DNA from: Flabesymbios commensalis
Taxonomy: Eukaryota > Annelida > Polychaeta > Terebellida > Flabelligeridae
NCBI GenBank assembly: GCA_964017125.1
Contig: CAXHKU010000896.1
Location: 1-64,000, forward strand
Reading direction: 5' to 3'
DNA length: 64,000 nucleotides
How positions within the stretch are numbered: position 1 is the stretch's first letter; every line of letters starts with the position of its first letter. The notes beneath the pieces are model-generated. The model saw only the letters and a list, made by a program, of their open reading frames with translations, did no database searches and had not been told where the DNA came from. Of the stretch, positions 21,216 to 31,920 are shown piece after piece. A program made the position numbers and the translations under genes.

Positions 21216-21733
21216 ATTGTATTGTATTTGTTTATTATAGTGACATAGTACAAACATATAGTACAACCAGAAAATAAAGTATAATATATTGGTTCCCAGC
21301 CCTCAAGGGCTTATTAGTCACTTTGAATTGTACTGCATAACATAAATAATAGTAGCATAATAATAATTTAAAAATAATAATAATAATAATAATAATAATG
21401 ATAATAAAAATAAAATACATTGATTTAAATATAACTAGGCTAATTGAACATAACACTTTGACGTTTCCTCCATGCCTGCTCAACGAAATCTAATGTTAAA
21501 TAAATAAACTCTTCTGACATAAGTACTTTAAGCTGTTCATTAGGGGTTAATAAAATAAAGTTGGTTGGATAAATAGACGATATATACAAGTATAATTCCG
21601 TTCTCATTGTTTTATATAGGGTGCATTGACATACAAAGTGGGATTCGTCTTCTATTTGATTTAAATTACAGAGGCGGCATAATCGTTGATCTACTGGCGT
21701 GTTTGTATACCTGCCAGTTTCAATAGCTAATGG
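21216..21733 (-). mobile_element. 5'-truncated LINE insertion (C-terminal 3' piece) with TSD
   Basis: Minus-strand LINE 3' end. Its tail is an ATTGT-type repeat at 21216-21228, and the 3' UTR includes an (AAT)n run near 21367-21400. The coding remnant (about 21430-21733) reads LAIETGRYTNTPVDQRLCRL, then CNLNQIEDESHFVCQC and AWRKRQSVMFN before a stop. This is the cysteine/histidine-rich C-terminal domain typical of CR1/L2/I-type LINEs. The remnant frame is open. It interrupts the cassette sequence ATAATATTTTAAACTTCTGG and is flanked by TAATATT at 21209-21215 and 21734-21740. It is unique to this cassette. Confidence 0.85.
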
Positions 21734-22186
21734 TAATATTTTAAACTTCTGGGGGCTATAGTATCACATTGCTCTTGTGTCAGCCTTTGTGGTCCAGAGT
21801 TCCACGTATATTATTTATTTAATCCTCTGTGGACTAGACTATCAAGTTTTTTTTATGTTACCCTTTGGGTGCCTAGAGTATCACATATATTACCTATCTG
21901 GAGGCTAGAGACTATCATATTTCTTCTATACTAACCTTCTGATGCCTAGAGTATCATATCTCTTAATTTAATTATAAACCCTCTGCGAACTAGAGTAACA
22001 CATGTATTGGCCCTCTGGTGTGCAGACTATCACATGTCTCAATTATTAACCCTATGCTAACTAGACCAGCATATTTGTTAACCTTTGGATGCCTAGAGTA
22101 TCACATGGCTTATATTTTAGCTGATGGCTGGACTATCACGTGTATATCAGGTTTAGAACGTCACGTGTATTATGTATTATCATCAG
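21734..22186 (+). repeat. Degenerate ~40-bp tandem block, copy 4
   Basis: Continues from 21185-21215 on the other side of the LINE insertion. Units such as GCCTAGAGTATCACATATAT, GAGGCTAGAGACTATCATAT and ACCCTCTGCGAACTAGAGTA match copies 1 and 2 in order. Confidence 0.75.
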
Positions 22187-22535
22187 AGACGTCATTTATC
22201 TATATGTCCCAATAAACAATATATGGTCCCAAGAAGATATATACAGAGACGTCATTTATCTATATGTCCCAATATTATATATATGGTCCCAATAAGATAT
22301 ATACAGAGACGTCATTTATCTATGTGTCCCAATAATATATATATGGTCCCAATAAGATATACAGAGACGTCATTCATCTATATGTCCCAATAATATATAT
22401 ATGGTCCCAATAAGATATATACAGAGACGTCATTTATCTATATGTCCCAATAATATATATATGGTCCCAATAAGATATACAGAGACGTCATTTATCTATA
22501 TGTCCCAATAATATATATATTGTTCCAATAAGATA
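22187..22535 (+). repeat. 60-bp AT-rich tandem repeat, block 3
   Basis: About six units of GACGTCATTTATCTATATGT plus CCCAATAATATATATATGG, the longest of the three blocks. A plus-strand frame through it repeats RRHLSICPN and is purely repeat-derived. Confidence 0.85.
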
Positions 22536-22699
22536 TATACAAGGGTTAGTATACTAGTGCTTGATTTTACAAACACAAGGCTATTAAATACTAAATCAAT
22601 ATTTTTATCATGAAACAAAAATTAACTGTAAATCATTACTGATTTAGAATATATCCCGGTAATCACCTACCTGGATTAACTTTGAATACGTATGGTCAA

Positions 22700-23287
22700 G
22701 TAGATAGATAGATATATAAAACTTCTGATGCGCCTAAATCCCTGTATGACAAGCTCAGAGGCGCTTCAAACCAAATCATATTCAAGAATCGTGTCCATGG
22801 TCAGTCAATGTCATCAAAGTGAGAGCAACATGAGGTCAAACTATTAGGATGGATAACAAGATGCAGAGAAGTGTGTCTTTAATTTTTTGCGGAAGATGGA
22901 ATACGTCTCAGCTGTTCGTACTTCTGCAGGAAGGGAATTCCGGAGGTATGGAGCAACAACAGCACGAAAAAGCATAAGAACCAGCCTCGGTTTTAGGAGA
23001 GCGAGGTCGAATAAGCTGTCTAGTTCCTGAGGCACGGGTTCTTTGTTTTTCTGACGATGACAATAATTCTCTAAGGTAGACGGGCTGATTAGTATGGAGT
23101 GTTTTATATACCAGAGTGTTAATTTTGAAAACAATTCTGTACTTGATTTTCAGCCAATGTAACGAATGGAGAACAGGTGTTATATGGCAGAACTTAGATG
23201 TCTTACATACGATTCGAGCTAATGAGTTTTGCACTCGCTGTAACTATTTTATGTATTTGTCATCAACAATCAAAAGTAGAGAATTAC
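22700..23287 (-). mobile_element. LINE 3' fragment, cassette copy 3
   Basis: Same LINE piece as at 13145 and 15783. The minus strand reads MQNSLARIVCKTSKFCHITP, then VLHSLHWLKIKYRIVFKINT, then RASGTRQLIRPRSPKTEA and NSLPAEVRTAETYSIFRK. The (TATC)n tail is at 22700-22715, and the coding end is at the minisatellite junction (GAATTACAGTAGG). At least one frame break separates the thumb from the C-terminal part. Confidence 0.8.
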
Positions 23288-25388
23288 AGTAGGATGGGTG
23301 CTGAGCAAAGAACGGGTTTGTGAGTAGTAGGGTGGGTGTGTGAGCAGTAGAACGGGTTTGTGATCAGTAGGATATGTGTGCGACTAGTAGGACGGATGTG
23401 CGAAAAGTGGGACGAGTGTGTGACCAGTAGAACGGGTTTGTGAGCAGTAGGACGGGTGTACGACCAGTAGGATGGGTGTGCGACAAGTAGGACGGATGTG
23501 TGAGCAGTAAGACGGGTGTGTGAGCAGTAGGACAGGGGTATGAGCTGTAAGACTGGTGTGTGAGCAGTGGAACGTTTTTTTTATCAGTAGGATGGGTGTG
23601 CGACTAGTATAACGGGTGTGCGACCAGTAGGATGGGTGTACGATAAGTAGGACGGGTGTGTGACCACTGTAAGACGGGTGTGTGAGCAGTAGGGCGGGTG
23701 TGCGACCAGTAGGACGGGTGTACGCTCAGTGGGATGGATATGCGACAAGTAGGACTGGTGTATAAGCAGTAAGATGGGTGTGTGAGTAATAGAACGGGTT
23801 TGTGACCAGTGGAACGAGTGTGCGAAAAGTAGGACGGGTGTGGGAGCAGTAGGACGTGTGTATGACCAGTAGGATGGGTGTGTGACCAGTAGGACGAGTG
23901 TGTGAGCAGTAGAATGGGTTTGTGAGCAGTAGGATGGGTATGTGACCAGTAGAACGGGTTTGTGACCAGTAGGATGGGTGTACGACCAGTAGGACGGGTG
24001 TGTGACCAGTAGGACGGGTGTGTGACCAGTAGGACGAGTGTGTGACCAGTAGGACGGGTGTGTGACCAGTAGGACGGGTGTGTGACCAGTAGGACTGGTG
24101 TGTGACCAGTAGAACGAGTGTGTGACCAGAAGGACGGGTGTGTGACCAGTAGGACGGGTGTGTGACCAGTAGGACGGGTATGTGACCAGTAGGACGGGTA
24201 TGTGACCAGCATGACGCGTGTGTGAGCAGTAGGACGGGTGTGTGACCAGTAGGACGGATATGTGACCAGTAGGACGGGTGTATTACCAGTAAGACGAGTG
24301 TGTGACCAGTAGGACGGTTATGTGACCAGTTGGACGGTTCTGTGACCAGTAATCGGGTGTGTGAGCTGTGGGGCAGGTGTGTGTGCAGTAGGACGGCTGT
24401 GTGACCAGTAGGACGGGTGTGTGACCGGTAGGACGAGTGTGTGACCAGAAGGACGGGTATGTGACCAGTAGGACGGGTGTGTGACCAGTAGGACAGGTAT
24501 GTGACCAGTAGGACGGGTATGTGACCAGTAGGACGAGTGTGTGAGCAGTAGGACGGGTGTGTGACCAGTAGGACGGGTGTGTGACCAGTAGGACGGGTAT
24601 GTGACCAGTAGGACGGGTATGTGACCAGTAGGACGGGTATGTGAATAGTAGGACGAGTGTGTGAGCAGTAGGACGGGTGTGTAACCAGCAACCGGTTGTG
24701 TAACCAGTAACCGGTTGTGTGAGCTGTAGGGCAGGTGAGTGACCAGTAGGATGGGTGTGTGACCAGTAGGATGGGTGTGTGAGCAGTAGGGTGGGTGTTT
24801 GAGCAGCAGAACGGGTTTGTGAACAGTAGACGGGTGTGCGACAAGTAGGATGGGTGTGTGAGCAGTAGGACGAGTGTGTGAGCAGTAGGATGGGTATGTG
24901 ACCAGTAGAACGGGTTTGTGAGCAGTAGGATGGGCGTGTGACCAGCAGAACGGGTTTGTGAGCAGTAGGATGGGTGTGTGAGCAGTAGGACGTGTGTGTG
25001 ACAAGTAGGATGGGTGTGTGACCAGTAGAACGGGTGTGTGAGCAATAGGATGGGTGTGTGAGCAGTAGGACGGGTGTGTGGCCAGAAGGATGGGTGTGTG
25101 ACCAGTAGAACGGGTTTGTGAGCAGTAGGATGGGCGTGTGAGCAGTAGGACGGGTGTGTGACCGGTAGGATGGGTGTGTGACCAGTAGAACGGGTTTGTG
25201 AGCAGTAGGACGGGTTTGTGAACAGTAGACGGGTGTGTGACCAGTAGGATGGGTGTGTTAGTATTAAGTCGGGTGTGTGAGCAGTAGGACGGATGTGTGA
25301 CCAGTAGTACGGGTGTGTGACCAGTAGGACGGATGTGTGAGCATTAAGACGGGTGTGTGACCAGTAGGACGGATGTGTGAGCAGTAAG
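23288..25388 (+). repeat. 20-bp minisatellite, block M4 (longest)
   Basis: About 105 units near CCAGTAGGACGGGTGTGTGA over 2.1 kb. The first ~600 bp is richer in CGACTAGTAGG and CGAAAAGTAGG variants, the centre is the most homogeneous, and the distal part carries GACGGGTATGTGACC and GAACGGGTTTGTGAGC variants. Minus-strand frames of 439, 228 and 202 codons overlap here. They read permutations of PTGHTPVLLVTHPSYWSHTR and reflect a unit length not divisible by three with no minus-strand stop. Confidence 0.95.
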
Positions 25389-25786
25389 AATTTGAGAATG
25401 CAAAAAATGCAAACTTATGTTCTAAAAATCAAATATAATATTAATTACAATAATGTATCTGCATGTATCATCATATCAAGTATAAAGTATTCATACTTGA
25501 CATGTTCCGCAGCACGTACTGGATATATCACGTTGTGGTTGCCAAATATTTAAGCTATACCATCACTATCACACACACTGTAAACTTATTTATATCAATG
25601 ATTTCGGGCGCTTTTAAAACCCAGTTAGAGCTACAGAGTGACATTTTTTTCGAGGTTGTGTTTTAATATCACTTTACAATAAACTAACAATCAATTAAAA
25701 TTGTGTCATCTCGTGTCAATGGGGTAACACATAATTTATTATAATAATTATTGAGTAACAGTTATACCATATCAAAGTTCATGTTC
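25389..25786 (+). repeat. ~400-bp minisatellite flank, copy 1
   Basis: Nearly identical to 29159-29561. Shared landmarks are TATCTGCATGTATCATCATA, GTTCCGCAGCACGTACTGGA, TTCGGGCGCTTTTAAAACCC and TGTCATCTCGTGTCAATGGG. It separates M4 from M5. A 67-codon frame is conserved only because the DNA is duplicated, and I see no protein motif in it. Confidence 0.85.
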
Positions 25787-25794
25787 ATGTTCCG

Positions 25795-26288
25795 GGTGTG
25801 TGACCGGTAGGACGAGTGTGTGACCAGAAGGACGGGTATGTGACCAGTAGGACGGGTATGTGACCAGTAGGACGAGTGTGTGAGCAGTAGGACGAGTGTG
25901 TGACCAGTAGGACGGGTGTGTGACCAGTAGGACGGGTATGTGACCAGCAGGACGGGTATGTGACCAGTAGGACGGGTATGTGAATAGTAGGACGAGTGTG
26001 TGAGCAGTAGGACGGGTATGTGACCAGTAGGACGGGTGTGTAGCCAGTAACCGGTTGTGTGAGCTGTAGGGCAGGTGAGTGACCAGTAGGATGGGTGTGT
26101 GACCAGTAGGATGAGTGTGTGAGCAGTAGGGTGGGTGTTTGAGCAGCAGAAGGGGTTTGTGAACAGTAGACGGGTGTGCGACAAGTAGGATGGGTGTGTG
26201 AGCAGTAGGACGAGTGTGTGAGCAGTAGGACGGGTATGTGACCAGTAGAACGGGTTTGTGAGCAGTAGGATGGGCGTGTGAGCAGTAG
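25795..26288 (+). repeat. 20-bp minisatellite, block M5
   Basis: About 24 units. The order of variants (GACCGGTAGGACGAG, GACCAGAAGGACGGG, and later GCCAGTAACCGGTTGTGTGA and GAGCTGTAGGGCAGGTGAG) repeats that of M4 from about 24414 onward, so M5 is a duplicate of part of M4 with a different unit count. It is interrupted at 26289 by a LINE. Confidence 0.95.
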
Positions 26289-28889
26289 GCAGACAGACAG
26301 ACAGATATTTTATTGACAGAAATAAAAGTCATTACAGACTTATTTGTCATAGTAATAAGAGAGATATATGTACATGTATATACAAGAATGTTAGTTTGTT
26401 AAAATCATATGAGTCAATATACATAGTATGATAAACAACTAAAATCATGTTAGGTGGCATTGCCATAATAAAAACCGGGTATTTCGGTGATACAAATGAC
26501 TACTTCTTAAAATAAAATTAAAAGGCATAGCCAAGATAACATGGGGGTCTATCATTTTGCTTCCCGCACCAAAACCAGAGATAAAATAGCTACTATGTTT
26601 AATATACTAATTATATATAGTAGCAAAAAAGACACTCTGGAAAGCGTAGAAACCAAAAATATATACAGGTGCATAATTATGCTACAGTAACTGGAGTATG
26701 AAATAGGACAATGGTAAAAATTATATGGTATTTAAAAAATATATATATGTATATATAATATAACGCAGTACAATTAATGTGGCAATCCGCGAAACAGGTA
26801 GCTCCGAGCCATGTGACCATGCAAGCACAGTCGCTATGAACTCGGAGATTCCCTGATAATGACTAGTGGTGTAAACTTAACAACGTAATAACAGTACTAC
26901 TACCGTAACACAATATATACATATTAATAAAAGTCGGACATTGTGGTTCGTCGACTGCCAACAAAGTATAGCATCAGAACCATCCATATTATCGAGTGTT
27001 GCAGACTTGTGATGTAATAACAATGACAATTACGGATAATAATTATGTGTGCCATTCACGCAAGACATGGCACTCACACAATAACATTAAAGTTTATTTA
27101 ATTAACTAGTGATTTATTACCTATATGGCCCTCGCACAAAAAAAAACAAAAAAAACATTACAGCTTATTTTAATTCACTATATTGTTTATTTCATACCAT
27201 TTCACTCACGACCTAGTTAGTACCACATACTCGGAGTTACAATCGAAGAAAAACATTCCCGACCTCATAGATAAAATCAGCTGGCTTAGCAACTCTGAAA
27301 TCATCCATAAGGCCCCACCTCGTCTGATAACAAAGGCGACGGAAACGTCCCTAACCGGCCCTAAAAAGCCAAATAATAAATCCGAGAGCAACAGCCGTCC
27401 TGATATGTGGTAATACCCAAGTCAGATCATGAAGGCATGATAATAAGGATAATATAGCGATAGGTGACTTTGATTTATTATACTCGGTGTTTTTAACAAT
27501 TAATTTGTTTAAAACAGCCATAGATAAATTGCGCTAGTGACTTCACCACTGTTATGTCTCTAGATGTCATAATTTGTAGAAACATTTCATTTGTCGGCTG
27601 TATATTGATAGTTGCGGTTACCGAGTTAAACAAGATGTTGCGTTCATTAATCATAGCGTTACAGTGGAGAAGAAGATGTATTTCGTCGTCAATTTCGTTT
27701 AATTCACACCTTGTGCATATTCGCTGGTTTATTGGAGTGATTGGATTATTGTATCGTCCTCTTTCTATATTTAGATCATGTGAGCTCATTCGGTATCTCG
27801 CCATTGATGTTATGAGATGGTTACCCCTTGTGTGTAAGATATATGGTTCAACACAGAAATACTTTTTTACTAATGCATATGTGCGCAGCTTACTCGAACT
27901 CTCAATATCTTTTCTCCACTGCTGTGTAAATATTCTAACAATTGATTCTTTAAATAAAAGCATGAATTTATTTGTATCCCCAATATTCTGTGATTCCCAA
28001 ATTTGATCAAGCCCGGCTCGTTCGAGGACAGAGCGAATACGGGAACACCAATTCGTGAAGCAAATGCCATCTAGCTCAAGAAGCATATTGTAGGCATTTC
28101 TGACTGGATGGCTCTGAGATAGTTTTAGAATTCTACACCAATATTTTACGGCGTTTATGTGTTGTCGGATGATCAGTGGAAATCGTCCCGTGTCCCCATA
28201 TATTGCAGGTGTAGGTGTTTGCTTTCTAACTCCAAGTGTAGATTTAATAAATTTTAGATGGATTTTTTCCAGATCGTTAACATCATCGCCTGTGTACCAT
28301 ATATCACTTCCATATTCTAGTATGGGCGATATCTGACAATCAAATGCCTTGAACGCAATAGTGGGTGACAATTTACCGACCACAGGACGGGACTGTTTAC
28401 GTAGAGAAAAAATTGCTTTCCCAGCTTGGGAAGCAAGATGAGAAAAAGTTTCTTTTAACACGTTATTAGCAGACTTGGTGCTATACACCACACCCAGGTA
28501 TTTATATTGTTCAGATTTTTCTATAATGTTATCACCATAGTGGAAGCTTCCGTGTACTTTTGTGTAACGCTCATTAAAGATTAGAACTTTTGTTTTAGGA
28601 ATGCTTACTATGATATGCCAAAGGGAAGCATATAAATACAGAGCAGTTAGCTGTTTTTGTAATCCCTCAGCAGATTCTGAAAAAAGGACAAGGTCATCTG
28701 CAAATAACAGATATACCATTAGTAAGGTGTCCACAGGGATACCTTGATCTTGGTCAAATGTTGCGGATATGTCTTGTAGAAATTCCGTGAATAGTTTGGG
28801 ACTGAGCATACCGCCTTGTAGAACCCCATATTCGCTTTTTAATATGTCACTGATACGCGAGTCCCATTTTACACGACACTCTGCTTTAG
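26289..28889 (-). mobile_element. LINE inserted in the minisatellite (family of the 30-36 kb element)
   Basis: Minus-strand, 5'-truncated non-LTR retrotransposon of about 2.6 kb. The 3' tail is (TCTG)n on its own strand (26289-26305). The 3' UTR is about 1.2 kb and contains a block (about 26540-26640) that reads like 35690-35780 in the plus-strand copy, for example GTAGCTATTTTATCTCTGG. The coding part starts inside the RT palm. The surrounding sequence is minisatellite on both sides, and M6 continues the order of variants seen near 25140-25388, so the LINE split a duplicated array. A possible short target repeat is GTAGG, but the repetitive target makes this uncertain. Confidence 0.85.
27493..28889 (-). 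pseudogene. Truncated LINE ORF2: RT palm/thumb and C-terminal domain, open frame
   Basis: About 465 codons open to a terminal stop. The reading begins near CRVKWDSRI in the RT palm, then GVLQGGMLSPKLFTEFL (motif B region), YLLFADDLVLFSES (catalytic motif C intact), IPKTKVLIFN, YLGVVY, SPILEYGSDIW and a long thumb region. It ends with a cysteine/histidine-rich block, RICTRCELNEIDDEIHLLLHC. The endonuclease, RT fingers and motif A are absent, so it cannot be active. The frame happens to stay open into the flanking minisatellite, giving a chance fusion of 564 codons. The open frame suggests a recent insertion. Supergroup: I/Jockey/CR1; clade not assigned. Confidence 0.8.
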
Positions 28890-29158
28890 AACGAGTAGGA
28901 CGAGTGTGTGAGCAGTATGACGGGTGTGTGACCGGTAGGATGGGTATGTGACCAGTAGAACGGGTTTGTGAGCAGTAGGACGGGTTTGTGAACAGTAGAC
29001 GGGTGTGTGACCAGTAGGATGGGTGTGTTAGTATTAAGTCGGGTGTGTGAGCAGTAGGACGGATGTGTGACCAGTAGTACGGGTGTGTGACCAGTAGGAC
29101 GGATGTGTGAGCATTAAGACGGGTGTGTGACCAGTAGGACGGATGTGTGAGCAGTAAG
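28890..29158 (+). repeat. 20-bp minisatellite, block M6
   Basis: About 13 units. From about 28918 to the end the unit order (including GTTAGTATTAAGTCGGGTG and ACCAGTAGTACGGGTG) matches 25147-25388 almost base for base, and the same ~400-bp flank follows. Confidence 0.95.
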
Positions 29159-29561
29159 AATTTGAGAATCTTCACAAAAAAATGCAAACTTATGTTCTAA
29201 AAATCAAATATAATATAAATTACAATAATGTATCTGCATGTATCATCATATCAAGTATAAAGTATTCATACTTGACATGTTCCGCAGCACGTACTGGATA
29301 TATCACGTTGTGGTTGCCAAATATTTAAGCTATACTATCACTATCACACACACTGTAAACTTATTTATATCAATGATTTCGGGCGCTTTTAAAACCCCGT
29401 TAGAGCTACAGAGTGACATTTTTTTCGAGGTTGTGTTTTAATATCACTTTACAATAAACTAACAATCAATTAAAATTGTGTCATCTCGTGTCAATGGGGT
29501 AACACATAATTTATTATAATAATTATTGAGTAACAGTTATACCATATCAAAGTTCATGTTC
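29159..29561 (+). repeat. ~400-bp minisatellite flank, copy 2
   Basis: Duplicate of 25389-25786, with a handful of differences near its start and in a few single bases. Copy 1 continues into minisatellite, while this copy ends in unrelated sequence (TAATTGCAAAATTC). Confidence 0.85.
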
Positions 29562-30140
29562 TAATTGCAAAATTCAAATCTGTGATCAAGGTAATATTTT
29601 AAAAAAGATTCTGCATGTGTTGCACATGCACACAACAACATTAGAGACACATGTGTTGTGTATATATATATATATATATATTTTTTTACTTTTAAGTCAG
29701 TTATATTTATCACATGTGAACATAAATGGGAAATTATCTTAAAAAATACAGAGCACAGTGCTGCCGTGCAAAACCAAAAGACAGTATCTGCTAACTTCAC
29801 AAGAAAGCAGATACTGCCTTTTCGTTTTGAATAGCAGAATGGAGCTAATGAAATCATTTATCATTAGCAAAGAAATTGGATACTATCACATACCAAGTGG
29901 ATTATGGGTTCGTACCGAGCCAATTTTAGTGCGGGATTTTTTTTTAATCCGCTTTGTACAAGTTTTATTTTATTTAGGCAGTTTTTGAAACATGTAAAAA
30001 GGTAAACTAAAGGCTTCCAGCATGTTCTCAACTTTGATGTACAAATCGAAAAAATATTCCTAAAAAATATTACTACATATAATAAAACTTTTATTTTATC
30101 CAATATACATGTATCCACAATCATAAGGGAGCCATTAAGA
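29562..30140. other. Non-coding stretch with (TA)n and a hairpin
   Basis: A (TA)n run lies near 29659-29682. AGACAGTATCTGCT (about 29770) is nearly complementary to AGCAGATACTGCCT (about 29803), forming a short hairpin. No exon is recognised. The 5' end of the next LINE lies somewhere near the right-hand limit. Confidence 0.5.
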
Positions 30141-30234
30141 ATTCTACACAGAAACTAAAAACGAAGAAAAAAGAAATTACGAAACTACAAAGACAAAATA
30201 CAAGTCATTTAGATTAAGACACGAAATATCTTGG

Positions 30235-31047
30235 TTGACAGACAAATTAAATCAACGGAATAAATCTGATGGTGAAACAACAGTAAATGAAAATACTGGG
30301 GATACTGATAATTCCGCGACTTTCACAACAGTGTCATACAAAAAACATTCCACCACAACGAAAGGCAAGAAACCCAGAAAGAAATCAACAAAGCAACCGC
30401 AATCCATTAGGCGTACTACAGCATCTAGTCATGTACACACTGATGATAACGTGGTGATCACCAAAACTGAAGTCACAAATTTGAGGAAATTAGCAACTCC
30501 TAGGCCTGCGTTGGATCATACAAAATCAACCGAAACGAAGATTGACGGTGATTTAACACCAGGTAAAACTACTTTAATCAGCAGCTCTCTCGGAGCAGGC
30601 ATAGGACGTAGATTTAAAAACGAGACAAGGAAAACCTGCTCTTATGTCAGACGTGGGGCAACAATCAACAGAATTAGTAACGACCTGGGAATTAATGACG
30701 GATACAAGGACAGTGATAAAATAGTTCTTCTTTGCGGAACTAATGATTTGGCTAACAGTACACTTGGGCAAACTATTATTTTATATGACAATCTACTAGA
30801 CCAGGCGTTATCATTGAACCGTGAAGCCCAGATATATGTTGCCGGTTTACCTCTGCGCTGGGACAAACCAGACATAAATGAAAAACATTTTAAATTTAAT
30901 TGCATATCTTGAACATAAATAAAAAAAGACAGATAGAATCATTTATATAAACAGCAACATCTTCACTCATTGCCGCAAAACCCATTACAGTGTGGACAAA
31001 CTACATTTAAATAACCAAGGAAGAGACTTGATGGCACGAAATATTGA
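30235..31047 (+). pseudogene. LINE ORF1: basic N-terminus plus SGNH-hydrolase-like domain
   Basis: The first ~110 codons are polar and lysine/threonine-rich (GKKPRKKSTKQ), suiting a nucleic-acid-binding ORF1. An SGNH-like domain follows: TTLISSSLGAG at the position of block I, KIVLLCGTNDLANS matching the G-x-N-D block, and IYVAGLPLRW. The frame stops at 30912. The expected last block, VDKLHLNNQGRDLMARN (D-x-x-H), is found at about 30990-31040 in another frame, so one frameshift separates them. Block I lacks the usual GDS serine context, so hydrolase activity is doubtful. Esterase-like ORF1 proteins are known in CR1-type LINEs. Confidence 0.7.
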
Positions 31048-31092
31048 AATGGCGCTAAATTTTCACAAATCCAACGACACTCAACGGAGTTA

Positions 31093-31920
31093 ATGAACAA
31101 TCTGACTCTTTCAGATAACCCCGTACCCAAGAATTCGTCTCAGTGTCATCATGTGAATATACTGTCTTGGAACATTCGCGGAATAACAGAGAAATTTCAA
31201 AACAGACAGTTATGTGAGTACATTTGTCAGCATGATATTGTTTTTTTAATTGAAAGTATGTTAAATTCACAGAAGTCTATTCAATTCGCAAGTAATACCG
31301 TTTATAATTTTGCGCGGATAGTGAGACATAAAAAAGCGAAGCGCTCCTCTGGTGGTATTGCTATTTTAATTGCTAATTGGCTAAACAAACATATCGAAAT
31401 TAAAAGAGGTAATGAGTGTTTAGTGTGGATCATATTTAAGGACTGTATTAATATAAATACTAACAAAAAACTAATGGTTGGTGTAGTTTATGTACCTCCG
31501 ATAGATTCCAGTTATATTGGCATCAAGCAGGATATTTTTGACATTATTGAACTTGAATATAGTAAATATGTAAACAATCATGACATTTTTCTTTGTGGTC
31601 AGCCAAACTTTGTAAGCTCTGATATTCTAGCTGATTCTCAGCGATATAACATGGATACCAAGGCGAATACCTACGGTAAACTGTTATTAGAACTTTGTAA
31701 AAATACAGGTCTTATTATTGCAAATGGTAGAGTTTACCAGGATAAACACAGAGGCTCTTCTACATTTTTTAATAGAAATGGGAGTAGTGTAATAGATTAC
31801 ATGCTATTTGAACCGAACTGTCTTATTATGATAAAAAAAACTTTGCAATTATCTATAAATTAGTCGAATCTGATCATTGCCCGATCGTGTTTAGCCTCAA
31901 AGCTCAGCCATTTTGCAATA
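31093..31920 (+). pseudogene. LINE endonuclease domain (exonuclease-endonuclease-phosphatase fold)
   Basis: The frame 31093-31863 begins with HVNILSWNIRGITEKF (the N-terminal SWNIRG motif) and continues through DIVFLIES, SSGGIAILI and LMVGVVYVPPIDSS. FLCGQPNFV follows where the family has GDFN, so the catalytic aspartate is replaced. SSVIDYMLF follows. A frameshift near 31860 precedes the last motif, ESDHCPIVFSLK. The role in the family is nicking the target DNA strand to prime reverse transcription. Both the substitution and the frameshift make this copy inactive. It lies about 45 bp after the ORF1 remnant. Confidence 0.8.

Larger units (their letters stand above)
12640..25388 (+). repeat. 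Higher-order repeat domain of cassettes about 3 kb or longer
   Basis: A recurring order of blocks: (a) TCCTCGATTTAT spacer, (b) ~40-bp CTAGAGTATCAC block, (c) 60-bp GACGTCATTTATCTATATGT block, (d) GGTTAGTATACTAGTGCTTG spacer, (e) LINE 3' fragment, (f) 20-bp minisatellite. Minisatellite ends at about 14252, 17533, 20587 and 25388, giving periods of ~3.3, ~3.1 and ~4.8 kb. The cassettes are variants: one lacks block (e), one has a SINE insertion and one a LINE insertion. Block order and junction sequences (for example CAGTAAGATATAATATGTAA after the minisatellite) are conserved, so unequal exchange or segmental amplification is the likely mechanism. Confidence 0.8.

Noticed and set aside
22172-22393. 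Plus-strand frame repeating RRHLSICPN
   Set aside because: Encoded by the 60-bp AT-rich tandem repeat; no non-repeat sequence.
23604-25045. Minus-strand frames of 200-440 codons rich in PTGHTPVLLVTHPSYW
   Set aside because: All three minus-strand frames are open because the 20-bp unit has no stop on that strand. There is no start context, signal peptide or unique sequence, and frames end where the repeat ends.
27554-28006. 150-codon plus-strand frame
   Set aside because: Antisense to the LINE thumb/C-terminal coding region on the minus strand.
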